From positions 1 through 59,897 of the forward strand of contig JBBRSL010000001.1 of NCBI GenBank assembly GCA_038245435.1: a stretch of 59,897 nucleotides of DNA. Direction: 5' to 3'. Below, in pieces: positions 7,576 through 16,133 of the stretch. The DNA is from JBBRSL01 sp038245435. GTDB taxonomy: Bacteria; Patescibacteriota; Saccharimonadia; Saccharimonadales; CAIOMD01. Each line of letters opens with the position of its first letter. Position 1 is the first letter of the stretch. The position numbers and the translations under genes are program-made. A model generated the notes under the pieces. It ran no database searches and was not told the origin of the DNA. It saw only the letters and a list, made by a program, of their open reading frames with translations.

Positions 7576-8252
7576 TGGCGCTTAATGGGCCAAAGATTCC
7601 CGCACCGGGCTTTGTAGTTTCACTCATTTCCCTCAGTGCATTTGCGGTTATTTTAAGTTTTGTGAGGTTTTTGATTTCGGGTACTACGCGCTATGATTTT
7701 TTAATTTGGAACCTATTCTTAGCATGGGTGCCACTTGTCTTTGCATGGTTATTGTACGTACGAACTCCAAAAGGGCTTGTATGGTCTTGGGGTAATTTTG
7801 GCCTATTCGCGGTTTGGTTGGCTTTTTTGCCAAATGCATTTTATTTGGTCACAGATTTTATCCATCTGCGACGAACGAGCCAAGTTGATATACTTTTTGA
7901 CATTATTTTGTTTAGTACCTATGCATTTTGCGGAATAATTTTAGGTCTCACTGCGCTCTACCTAGTACATGTGCGAGCTATAAAAAGATTTGGGATGAGG
8001 GCTCATTATTTACCAGTTGCTGTATTGCTTCTTTGTGGTTTTGCGATATACCTGGGCCGCTACTTGCGCTGGAATAGTTGGGATATTATCGTGAACCCAC
8101 TCGGACTTTTGTTCGATGTTTCGAGTAGTGTTATTGACCCCATAAATCATCCATTGACGTTTGGTACGACGCTACTGTTCTATGGTTTTTTGGGTCTTTT
8201 GTACTTAGTCGTTTGGCAGGCGATTGCAACTGCACGCAATTCAAAAAAGTAA
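7575..8252 (+). CDS. DUF1361 family membrane protein
   Basis: A 225-residue polytopic protein with about six or seven hydrophobic segments. It contains RYDFLIWNLFLAWVPLVFAW and WLAFLPNAFYLVTDFIHL, the two conserved blocks of DUF1361. It begins inside the stop codon of the SDR gene (TAATG), so the two are co-translated. The function of the family is unknown. Confidence 0.8.
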   Translation: MALNGPKIPAPGFVVSLISLSAFAVILSFVRFLISGTTRYDFLIWNLFLAWVPLVFAWLLYVRTPKGLVWSWGNFGLFAVWLAFLPNAFYLVTDFIHLRRTSQVDILFDIILFSTYAFCGIILGLTALYLVHVRAIKRFGMRAHYLPVAVLLLCGFAIYLGRYLRWNSWDIIVNPLGLLFDVSSSVIDPINHPLTFGTTLLFYGFLGLLYLVVWQAIATARNSKK

Positions 8253-8271
8253 AATGCTACAATAAACAGAT

Positions 8272-9930
8272 ATGGAACAGCTACAAAATACTCTCATTAA
8301 AATCGTGAGCGATATATTTGATAAAGAAGACGTTAGTCTTGGGATAACAGTTCCTGAACCACAATTTGGTGATTTTACGAGCAATATTGCACTGAAATTG
8401 AGTAAAGAACTTGCAGCGAGTCCGCGAGAAGTAGCTTTAAAAATTAAGGATGCATTATCGCAAGAAAATTTTGAGTGGCTTAAAAGTGTCGAAATCGCGG
8501 GCCCAGGGTTCTTAAATTTTTCGCTGAGTGATTCAGCATTATGGCAACAAGCAACTGCGACGCCGCACCAAACTATGGATGGAACGCACGTCGTTCTAGA
8601 GTATTCATGCCCAAATGCCTTCAAAGAACTCCATGCTGGGCACCTTTACCAAACGTTAGTAGGTGATGTACTGGGTAATATGTTAGTTCGTGAAGGAGCA
8701 AAAGTTACAAGGACGAATTTCGGTGGTGATGTTGGATTGCACGTAGCGAAGAGTATGTGGGGCATACAGGATTTACTACAAGGTTTTGACATCGCAAAGC
8801 TTGAGGCAATGCCAAAAGATGAGCATGCAGCTTTTCTGAGCAAGGCCTATGTACATGGTGCAAAATCTTACGAAGATAATGACTTGGTGAAACTACAAGT
8901 CGAGGACTTCAATAAACAAGTTTATGGGCTCCACAGTAGTGAAAATGAGAACGATTTTTCAAAAGTGTATTGGATGTGCCGAGATTGGAGTTATGAGTAC
9001 TTTAAAGAATTTTATGAATCAATTGAAGTTGCTCCATTCGATCGTTTTTATCCTGAAAGCGAAACAGCGCCTGTCGGTCTTGGCCTAGTGCGCGGAGCAG
9101 TTGACGTGTTCGTGGAGTCAGATGGTGCCATTATTTTTAAAGGTGAAGACGTCGGTTTGCATACACGCGTATTTATTACGCGTGAGAATTTACCAACTTA
9201 CGAAACTAAAGATCTTGGCGTCATCAAGCTAGAGCACGACGAATATGATTTTGATAAGCGAGTATTAATTACCGGTAATGATCAAGCAGAATATATGAAA
9301 GTTGTCTTTGCGGCTGCAGCTCGAGTTATGCCCGATGTTGCTCAAAAAATGAAACATCTAACAAATGGCACGATTCGTTTTGGTGATGGTCAAAAAATGA
9401 GTTCGCGTTTAGGTAATGTGAGTCGTGCTATTGATGTTATTGATGGTGCCAGCCAATTAGTTGAGGCGGATAATGAAGACCTAAAAAAAGTACTTAGTCT
9501 TGGTGCGGTTAAGTATTCATTTTTAAAGCAGCGTTTTGGCGCCGATATTGCGTTTGACCTTGAAGAGTCGGTAAGCCTACATGGTAACAGTGGTCCATAC
9601 TTGCAGTACGCCTACGTGCGAGCACACAGTATTTTGCAAAAAGCTGAGGCCGTTGACGTAGAGCCAGAATTTACAGAAAGTGAAAGAGCTTTTGCGCAAA
9701 AAATAAGTCAATTCGAAGCTGTTATGGCAGATGCGGCTCGCGATTTAGCCCAACAAATTATATGCACTTATTTATATGAGCTTGCTCAAAGTTTTAATCG
9801 ATTTTATGAGGATAATAGAGTTATTGATGATGAACGACAAGCAGTCAGGCTCATGCTCGTTACGCGATACGCTCAAATCTTACATGACGGACTTGCAGTG
9901 CTTGGTATACGTGTACCAGAAAAAATGTAA
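8272..9930 (+). CDS. argS: Arginyl-tRNA synthetase
   Basis: A 552-residue class I synthetase that charges tRNA-Arg. An N-terminal Add1-like domain (residues 1-90) precedes the HIGH-type motif HAGH (~121) and the GGDVGLH block. The KMSKS-type loop is GQKMSSRLGN (~378), and an all-helical anticodon-binding domain ends the protein. Length is normal. A TACAAT box at 8258-8263 ends 8 nt before the ATG and no Shine-Dalgarno sequence is present, so the mRNA is probably leaderless. Confidence 0.95.
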   Translation: MEQLQNTLIKIVSDIFDKEDVSLGITVPEPQFGDFTSNIALKLSKELAASPREVALKIKDALSQENFEWLKSVEIAGPGFLNFSLSDSALWQQATATPHQTMDGTHVVLEYSCPNAFKELHAGHLYQTLVGDVLGNMLVREGAKVTRTNFGGDVGLHVAKSMWGIQDLLQGFDIAKLEAMPKDEHAAFLSKAYVHGAKSYEDNDLVKLQVEDFNKQVYGLHSSENENDFSKVYWMCRDWSYEYFKEFYESIEVAPFDRFYPESETAPVGLGLVRGAVDVFVESDGAIIFKGEDVGLHTRVFITRENLPTYETKDLGVIKLEHDEYDFDKRVLITGNDQAEYMKVVFAAAARVMPDVAQKMKHLTNGTIRFGDGQKMSSRLGNVSRAIDVIDGASQLVEADNEDLKKVLSLGAVKYSFLKQRFGADIAFDLEESVSLHGNSGPYLQYAYVRAHSILQKAEAVDVEPEFTESERAFAQKISQFEAVMADAARDLAQQIICTYLYELAQSFNRFYEDNRVIDDERQAVRLMLVTRYAQILHDGLAVLGIRVPEKM

Positions 9931-9995
9931 CGTATTTTGCGCAAACAGGGGCCGACGGTATACAATAACGCTAACGCTTCTAAAAAGGAACAATC

Positions 9996-11507
9996 GTGGC
10001 TAAAAATATACAATCTGCTTTAATCCTGCTCCCAAATCAGCTCTTTAATCCTGACTTTTTCCCAAAAGTTGATGTAGTAATTGTTGTTGAGGAGCCATTA
10101 CTGTTTGGTACTGACACCCAGTTTCCGCTGCCCATGCATAAACAAAAGTTAGTTTTGCATCGAGCAAGTGTGCGCCAATATATCGAGCAAGTTTTGTGGG
10201 CGCGCGACATTAATGTCGAATATATGGAGCTCGAAAGTGTTGAGTTTACGGCACAGCCGCTGGTACGTGCCCAGCATTTAGGGGCCGAACTTGTCTATAT
10301 GTTTGATCCTACTGATCACGCAATCGAACAACGCTATAAAAAAGCTCTCGAAACTGAAATCAAAACACCATTTGAGCTTCGTATCGAGCCAAGCCCGAGC
10401 TTTATGTTGCGACGTGGCGAAGTACAAGAATATTTCGGAGCCAAGATTAAGCATAAATTTGCGGATTTCTACCAGTGGCAACGTGAACGCTTTAATATTT
10501 TGATTGATGAAAACTATAAACCCGAGGGCGGTAAATGGAGTTACGATATAGAAAATCGTAAAAGTTTGCCAAAAGGGCATGTTGTACCAGGTTTTGCGAG
10601 TTTTGGCGCCAATAGCTATGTAGAAGACGCTAAAAAATGGGTTGAAAAGAACTTTAGTGATAATCCTGGTAGTGTTGAAAACTTTTTTTGGCCAACGAGC
10701 CATGAAGATGCAAAAGCTTGGTTGCAGGATTTTATCAAGACGCGTTTAACCGATTTTGGTCCTTTCGAAGATGCTATAGATGGCCAGGCAGTACTGCAGT
10801 ATCACAGTGGTTTATCAGCGCCTTTGAATATCGGATTACTCACCCCGAGCGAAGTTATTGAGGCGGTTGTTGAACATCACAAAAAGTCGCCCGTACCACT
10901 GCCAAGCCTCGAAGGCTTTATCCGTCAGGTTATTGGATGGCGTGAGTATGTACGTGGGCTGTATGTTACGCAACAGGTTTCGATGCGCAACGCCAACGAG
11001 CTCGGGCATAGCCGAAATCTTGGCCCGGCCTGGTGGAGCGCAGAAACTGGCATTCCGCCACTTGATGATGTCATCACAAAAGTGCAAGCACATGCATATG
11101 CGCATCACATAGAGCGATTAATGATAGTTGGTAACCTGATGCTACTCTGTGAAACCAAGCCAACAGAAGTTTACCGTTGGTATATGAGCCTGTTCATAGA
11201 TGCCTACGACTGGGTGATGGTGCCAAATGTCTATGGTATGAGCCAGTTCAGCGATTTAGGTAGTATGGTCACTAAGCCGTATATATCAGGTAGCAACTAT
11301 ATTTTAAAAATGAGCCACTACGAAAAGGGTGACTGGTGTGATGTTTGGGACGGCCTATTTTGGGACTTTGTCGAAAAACACTCGAGTCTACTTGCTAAAA
11401 ACCCGCGCACAAGCATGATGGTAAAGCAGTTAGGCAAGATTAACCCCGATAGGCGTCGTATCATTGCGTATCGGGCCCAAGACTTCTTAGCGTCTATTGC
11501 CCCTTAA
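9996..11507 (+). CDS. FeS-BCP/CryB-type photolyase-related protein lacking the Fe-S cysteines
   Basis: A 503-residue protein with a GTG start 7 nt after AAAAAGGAA. It matches the 'deoxyribodipyrimidine photolyase-related' family (bacterial (6-4) photolyases and CryB): an N-terminal Rossmann-like domain, then a helical FAD domain with VIGWREYVRGLY, IERLMIVGNLMLL, DAYDWVMVPNVYGMSQF and KPYISGSNYILKMS. In characterised members a CxxC pair follows this last block within DYCxGC; here it reads YEKGDWC, and the fourth ligand region is also missing. The 4Fe-4S cluster is therefore probably absent. DNA repair by light is the family role; it suits a cell that makes carotenoids, 6 kb downstream. Confidence 0.85.
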   Translation: MAKNIQSALILLPNQLFNPDFFPKVDVVIVVEEPLLFGTDTQFPLPMHKQKLVLHRASVRQYIEQVLWARDINVEYMELESVEFTAQPLVRAQHLGAELVYMFDPTDHAIEQRYKKALETEIKTPFELRIEPSPSFMLRRGEVQEYFGAKIKHKFADFYQWQRERFNILIDENYKPEGGKWSYDIENRKSLPKGHVVPGFASFGANSYVEDAKKWVEKNFSDNPGSVENFFWPTSHEDAKAWLQDFIKTRLTDFGPFEDAIDGQAVLQYHSGLSAPLNIGLLTPSEVIEAVVEHHKKSPVPLPSLEGFIRQVIGWREYVRGLYVTQQVSMRNANELGHSRNLGPAWWSAETGIPPLDDVITKVQAHAYAHHIERLMIVGNLMLLCETKPTEVYRWYMSLFIDAYDWVMVPNVYGMSQFSDLGSMVTKPYISGSNYILKMSHYEKGDWCDVWDGLFWDFVEKHSSLLAKNPRTSMMVKQLGKINPDRRRIIAYRAQDFLASIAP

Positions 11508-11548
11508 TCAGTTAATGGTGTACACTGCCCCTATAACAGGAGAGTGCC

Positions 11549-11974
11549 ATGGATTTCGGGAGCGCAATCGGGAATCTAAACTGGTGGGCAGTCTTAGTGA
11601 GTTTGGGTGCAGTTATGGTGGTTAGCAGCCTATGGTATGCCAATTTTTTATTTGGTAAAGCGTGGATAGCTGCCGTTGGCAAGACACGGATTGAGCTTCA
11701 GCAGGGGAGATCGATGTTATGGCTCATGCTTGCAACGCTTTTTTGGTCGGCACTACTAGTACTAACTATTGCAGTTCTTGAGCAGTTTATGATAATCGGC
11801 GGCTGGCAAGATGGCCTTTTGCTTGGCCTAACGCTTGGGTTTGGTATCGCTGTTGCGAGCGGTAATTTACACGCACTACTTGAAAACAGATTTAACTCAC
11901 TCGTATGGATTACTTCTGGGCATAATGTCTTGGCCTGCGTTATCCCGGCTATTATTTTAGCTGTCTGGAAGTAA
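11549..11974 (+). CDS. DUF1761 family membrane protein
   Basis: A 141-residue protein with four hydrophobic segments. The N-terminus LNWWAVLVSLGAVMVVSSLW followed by YANFLFGKAW is typical of DUF1761, a small membrane family of unknown function. A purine-rich site (AGGAGAG) lies about 5 nt before the ATG. Confidence 0.75.
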   Translation: MDFGSAIGNLNWWAVLVSLGAVMVVSSLWYANFLFGKAWIAAVGKTRIELQQGRSMLWLMLATLFWSALLVLTIAVLEQFMIIGGWQDGLLLGLTLGFGIAVASGNLHALLENRFNSLVWITSGHNVLACVIPAIILAVWK

Positions 11975-12061
11975 CGCTCGTTTAAAGTAGAGACAACTTT
12001 TTGTTGTGTTTTAGGATATCTATGGGTCTGCAATCGCAATAGACGCTTTATACTTAAAAGT

Positions 12062-12460
12062 ATGCATAAAACAAATGCCCAGTGGAAAAAAGAGCTCACA
12101 CCAGAACAATATTCTGTACTGCGCGAAAAAGCGATCGAAGCTCCATTTTCTGGTGAACTTTTATATAACGAGTAAGATGGTATGTATGTGTGCGCGGCCT
12201 GTGGTGCAGATTTGTTTGCGAGTCAGCACAAGTTTGAAGCCGCCTGCGGTTGGCCTAGTTTTTATGATGTGGCGAGCAGTGGTGATGTTCGCTTAGTTGA
12301 AGATAATGCACATGGCATGCGCAGGGTTGAGGTGCTCTGCAAGGCTTGCGAAGGCCATCTTGGTCATGTGTTCCGTGACGCGCCCGATCAACCAACCGGG
12401 ATTCGCTTTTGTATAAATTCGGTTGCACTCGATTTTAAAGCAGATAAGAAAGGCTTATAA
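12062..12460 (+). pseudogene. msrB: Peptide methionine (R)-S-oxide reductase, interrupted by an in-frame stop
   Basis: Frame 12062-12460 encodes a full MsrB apart from one TAA at 12173-12175. The first part (37 codons) has LTPEQYSVLREKAIEAPFSG; the second resumes DGMYVCAACGADLF and runs through GWPSFYD, the second zinc pair CKAC, GHLGHVF and the catalytic RFCINSVAL. The stop replaces the Lys usually found before EDG/DG, a one-base change from AAA. ATG 12182 could restart translation 7 nt later, so the enzyme could be made in two pieces, be nonfunctional, or reflect a sequencing error. A TATACT box ends 7 nt before the first ATG. Confidence 0.75.
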
Positions 12461-12462
12461 GC

Positions 12463-12837
12463 ATGATTCTTAAAACTGATAACCAAAACTTAATCATTGA
12501 GCTACACGGCAAAGAACAGGTACTCGCCGTAAAAGCTAAAGTAACGGTGCCTAAGAGTACCATTGTCACCTGTGAGTGGCGTGAAACGTTTCATGAGTGG
12601 CGTAAGTGGGAAGTCCGCCTGCCTGGCGCTGGAATCCCCAAGCGAGTCATAGCGGGTAGTTTCTGGACCGAAGAAGGTTGGGACTTTTTATACCTGTTAA
12701 AACCACATAGCTACATCAACCCATTCGTCCATAGCGTTTTATTTATCGAAACAACTGAAAATAAATTCAAGCGAATTGTTGTCAGCTGCAACAAAGAAGA
12801 GGCTGACAATATTGCCAAATGGGCGAAGAAAAAATAA
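12463..12837 (+). CDS. Hypothetical protein, possibly PH-like beta fold
   Basis: A 124-residue protein of alternating hydrophobic beta-like segments ending in a charged helix (NKEEADNIAKWAKKK). The pattern of strands with a terminal helix resembles bacterial PH-like domains, but there is no diagnostic motif. It follows msrB by 2 nt, and its stop overlaps the orn start (TAATG), so the three are one transcript. Confidence 0.6.
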   Translation: MILKTDNQNLIIELHGKEQVLAVKAKVTVPKSTIVTCEWRETFHEWRKWEVRLPGAGIPKRVIAGSFWTEEGWDFLYLLKPHSYINPFVHSVLFIETTENKFKRIVVSCNKEEADNIAKWAKKK

Positions 12838-13373
12838 TGGCTGACGTTAAACATGCCATAAGCACAAAGTTGTTATGGGTTGATTTAGAAATGACCGGCC
12901 TTGAGCCAGAAACAGATAGAATTTTAGAAGTTGCGGCCATTGTGACCGATTTCGATTTTAATGAGCTTGGTAGATTTGAGTCTGCTGTAAATCAAGATAT
13001 CAGTGTTTTAAATGCTATGAATGATTGGTGTAAAGAAACGCACAATGCAAGTGGACTTGTAAAAAGAGTAATGACGGCACCGAGCGAACAAAAGGTGGCT
13101 GCAGATTTTAAGGCGTTTATTAAAAAAAACTTTGAAGAGCCGGCAGTACTTGCCGGCAACAGCATCCAACAGGACAGACGCTTTATTCGAAAGTGGTGGC
13201 CCGAAGTTGAGAGCCTGCTGCATTACCGCCTAATGGATGTCAGTAGCTACAAAATTATTATGCAGGGCAAGTATGGTATTGAATTTGATAAAAAAGAATC
13301 GCATCGTGCGCTTGATGACATCGAAGAATCAATAGCCGAGCTCAAATTTTATTTACAAAATACTAGAACCTAA
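12837..13373 (+). CDS. orn: Oligoribonuclease (DEDDh exonuclease)
   Basis: A 178-residue 3'-5' exoribonuclease that finishes off 2-5 nt RNA fragments. DEDDh motifs are visible: WVDLEMTGLEPE (Exo I), LAGNSIQQDRRFI (Exo II, with the Q-D typical of Orn) and SHRALDDIEESIAEL (Exo III, catalytic His and Asp). Start ATG 12837 overlaps the upstream TAA; the alternative at 12819 lies inside the upstream gene. Its last codons run into a 7-bp-periodic repeat. Confidence 0.93.
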   Translation: MADVKHAISTKLLWVDLEMTGLEPETDRILEVAAIVTDFDFNELGRFESAVNQDISVLNAMNDWCKETHNASGLVKRVMTAPSEQKVAADFKAFIKKNFEEPAVLAGNSIQQDRRFIRKWWPEVESLLHYRLMDVSSYKIIMQGKYGIEFDKKESHRALDDIEESIAELKFYLQNTRT

Positions 13374-13398
13374 CACCGATAACCTGTAACCTATAAGC
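13364..13398 (+). repeat. Heptamer-periodic repeat A (half element)
   Basis: Five consecutive 7-mers of similar sequence, such as TAGAACC, TAACACC, GATAACC and TGTAACC, start inside the last codons of orn and end 2 nt before the next start codon. There is no complementary arm. TAGAACC recurs in the copy inside tlyA. Confidence 0.6.
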
Positions 13399-13400
13399 AA

Positions 13401-13718
13401 ATGACCCATAAAGAGATTGAAGAATATATTTTAAGCATGCCAAATGCACGACTTGATTATCCATTCGGCAAGGACGTTGCCGTATATAAGGTCGAAGATA
13501 AAATGTTCGCTCTCATTGCTGAGGGCACGGACCCAATTCGGCTCAGTCTTAAGTGTGACCCGCAACTAGCAAAACTTTTGCGAGACAAATATGAAACCGT
13601 CATGGAAGGTTACCACTTAAATAAAAAGCACTGGAACACGTTACTTTTAACAGGGCAGGTACCCTTAGACGAAGTACAAGATCTTATTCGGCATAGCTAC
13701 GAACTTGTTATAGCTTAG
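13401..13718 (+). CDS. MmcQ/YjbR family protein
   Basis: A 105-residue protein with the YjbR double-wing fold signature: an N-terminal LDYPFGKDVAVYKVEDKMFAL, the middle RLSLKCDPQLAKLL, then YHLNKKHWNTLLL. The family binds DNA in some members; the role is unclear. It ends 4 nt inside the convergent gene on the minus strand. Confidence 0.85.
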   Translation: MTHKEIEEYILSMPNARLDYPFGKDVAVYKVEDKMFALIAEGTDPIRLSLKCDPQLAKLLRDKYETVMEGYHLNKKHWNTLLLTGQVPLDEVQDLIRHSYELVIA

Positions 13719-14308
13719 TTTTTAGCAGCAGTACTCGGAACGAGCAAGTCGAGCTGGCGGTAAAAATCTGATAGTTGCTTTTTTTGCTTTGTAGAGCTGA
13801 TAGCGTTGTAGGCATTATTGAGCTTTGCGCGGTAAACTCCAACTTTGTCAGATAGAATTTTTTGATAAGTCGTATCGTAGACATTGTCTTCGGTCGCTTT
13901 TTTAAGGGTAGCGATATAGGTGGAGTCCTGATATATTTTTGCTTGCTTAGCAACGTCTTTACCAGCACCATACGATGCAAGTAGCTTTTTCGTATCGCCA
14001 TTTTGGCTGGTTACGGTTAGCTTAATCATCGTTGCATCAGACTTTAGTGTAGAATCACGTAGCTTAGTGTCGCCATCTTTTGTGAGTGCGATGATATCAG
14101 CTTGGGCTGCGGCTACTTCTAAGAGTGGTTTCTTTGGCCCAGAATTACCTGAAAATACAAAGCTAAAGACAATGCCGAACACAAGAACCAGAATACCCAC
14201 TACGACGATGATCTGAAGAATGCGACCTTTTTGTGTCGCGGCTCCGCCAAAACCTCGTTTAGGAGCTGGCGTATTTAAAAAATCGTACGGATTTTGGTTT
14301 GGTGGCAT
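13715..14308 (-). CDS. Membrane-anchored hypothetical protein
   Basis: A 197-residue protein. A proline-rich cytosolic N-terminus (MPPNQNPYDFLNTPAPKRGF) precedes one membrane helix at ~31-52 (IIVVVGILVLVFGIVFSFVF), and a mostly helical outer domain follows. The PPNQNPYDFL opening is of a style common in Saccharibacteria surface proteins. Family not recognised. It converges on the yjbR-type gene with a 4-nt overlap. Confidence 0.6.
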   Translation of the reverse strand: MPPNQNPYDFLNTPAPKRGFGGAATQKGRILQIIVVVGILVLVFGIVFSFVFSGNSGPKKPLLEVAAAQADIIALTKDGDTKLRDSTLKSDATMIKLTVTSQNGDTKKLLASYGAGKDVAKQAKIYQDSTYIATLKKATEDNVYDTTYQKILSDKVGVYRAKLNNAYNAISSTKQKKQLSDFYRQLDLLVPSTAAKN

Positions 14309-14377
14309 TACGCTTTAGTTTACAGCAACGTGGTTATCCTTGCCAGTTACCCCATATTGCCTGATACTAGAAACTAA

Positions 14378-16120
14378 ATGGATGCAGTTGAAGATATAAA
14401 ATCACGGCTCACGATTGAAGACGTTGTTGGTGACTACGTCGAACTTAAACGTGCCGGCCGCAACTTTAAGGGATTGTCACCCTTTAACGCCGAACGCAGC
14501 CCGAGCTTTATGGTCAGCCCAGAAAAACAAATTTGGCACGACTTTAGTAGCGGTAAGGGTGGCAATATGTTCAGTTTTGTCATGGAAATGGAAGGTGTCG
14601 ACTTTAAAGGTGCGCTTGATATTTTAGCGCGCAAAGCCGGGCTCGATTTAAGCCTGTATGGCCGTGGTGATAGCAAAGTTCGTGAGCGAAAAGATAAAGC
14701 TCTTGAAGCACTCGAACTTGCGACGAAGTACTATCAGCAGAGTTTACTTGGGCAGCCTACAGCGCTTGATTACGTTCTTAAAAAACGGGGCTTTAATCGC
14801 CAGACACTCACCAGTTTTCGTTTGGGCTACTCACCAAACAGCGGTGCCGCATTATCGGATTTTTTGCATAAACGTGGTTTTACTGAAGAAACAATCAAGC
14901 TTGCCGGGCTCGGCTCTGTTAGTTCGCGAGGGCCTTACGACATGTTTCGCGGACGAATAATGGTACCACTTATGGACGGGCAGGGGTCGGTCATCGGTTT
15001 TACGGCCCGACTTCTCGAAGATGATCCAAATGCACCAAAGTACATAAATACTCCGCAGACGTTGCTTTACGATAAGAGCCGGCATGTCTTTGGCCTACAC
15101 CTTGCAAAAGATGCGATTCGCACAACCGGTTTTGCGGTTGTAGTTGAGGGCAACCTTGATGTCGTGAGTACACACCAAGCGGGCTATAACAATGTAGTTG
15201 CCACTGCCGGGACCGCCATCACGCAATCACATCTTAAAACAGTCAACCGCTTTACAAATGATATTCGACTTTGCTTTGACCAAGATAGGGCAGGTATTGC
15301 CGCAGCTGAGCGTGCAATTAGTGTTGCCCAAGCAGCTGGCACAAAACTTTCGATTATTACCATTCCAGACGGCAAAGACCCTGATGAACTAGTGCGCAAA
15401 GACCCGGCAGCCTGGGAAAAAGCAATTCACGAACCCCAATATGCCGTTGATTGGCTAATTGATAGGTATACCGATATGTATGACCTAAACACGGCACACG
15501 GTAAACGCATATTTAGTGATGTACTTCTTGCAACCGTAGCCAAGCTCGAAGACCAAGTTGAACAAGATCACTACTTGTTGAAACTTGCTAAAACGACAGA
15601 AGTAAGTGAGTCGGCAATCCGTACAAAACTGCAAATATTTAAGGGCGAAAAACAGTCACCACTCCGTAAACCGAAGCATCAGGTAGAAATGGTTACGAGC
15701 GACCCAACGTTATACGAAGACCAGCTGCTGAGCCTTGCGGTTACGTACTCGCTGACGCGTAGATTTTTGCAAACCGAAACGGGCAGGTTGATATTTGCGA
15801 CGCCTGAACGGCAACGTGTTTATGAGTATATTGAAGCAAATCCACATGCTTCATTTACAGATTCTATCCCTGAAGATTTGAAAGATGTCGAAGATTATGT
15901 AAAAATACTACTATTCAAGGCCGAAGAATTATATGCAGCCTTTGACGCCAACGAGCGTTTGCGTGAATTACGCGATCTAGTCCATAGACTAACAACGGAA
16001 TATCAAAAACAACAAAAAAAGGATTTGAGTGCTTTAATTCGCGAGGCAGAAACTGCCGGTGACGATAAGAAAGTCGACGAACTTCTAAACCAATTTAATA
16101 CTCTACTTAAAAAAGAGTAA
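14378..16120 (+). CDS. dnaG: DNA primase lacking the zinc-ribbon ligands
   Basis: A 580-residue primase that makes RNA primers for replication. The N-terminal CHC2-type domain is clear (RAGRNFKGLSPF then SPEKQIWHDFSSGKGGN), but all four Zn ligands are replaced: Ser34, Asn37, Asp55 and Ser58 stand where Cys, His, Cys and Cys are expected. The TOPRIM core is intact, with VVEGNLDVVS, ATAGTAIT and LCFDQDRAG. The C-terminal ~170 residues form the helicase-interaction region. It is followed 13 nt later by rpoD, the conserved dnaG-rpoD order. A weak GATACT box ends 9 nt before the ATG. Confidence 0.93.
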   Translation: MDAVEDIKSRLTIEDVVGDYVELKRAGRNFKGLSPFNAERSPSFMVSPEKQIWHDFSSGKGGNMFSFVMEMEGVDFKGALDILARKAGLDLSLYGRGDSKVRERKDKALEALELATKYYQQSLLGQPTALDYVLKKRGFNRQTLTSFRLGYSPNSGAALSDFLHKRGFTEETIKLAGLGSVSSRGPYDMFRGRIMVPLMDGQGSVIGFTARLLEDDPNAPKYINTPQTLLYDKSRHVFGLHLAKDAIRTTGFAVVVEGNLDVVSTHQAGYNNVVATAGTAITQSHLKTVNRFTNDIRLCFDQDRAGIAAAERAISVAQAAGTKLSIITIPDGKDPDELVRKDPAAWEKAIHEPQYAVDWLIDRYTDMYDLNTAHGKRIFSDVLLATVAKLEDQVEQDHYLLKLAKTTEVSESAIRTKLQIFKGEKQSPLRKPKHQVEMVTSDPTLYEDQLLSLAVTYSLTRRFLQTETGRLIFATPERQRVYEYIEANPHASFTDSIPEDLKDVEDYVKILLFKAEELYAAFDANERLRELRDLVHRLTTEYQKQQKKDLSALIREAETAGDDKKVDELLNQFNTLLKKE

Positions 16121-16133
16121 AGGAGAGCTGCCC

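Noticed and set aside
12463..12837. Reading the gene after msrB as part of a fused MsrB
   Set aside because: It has a separate start after the msrB stop and no MsrA or MsrB motif.
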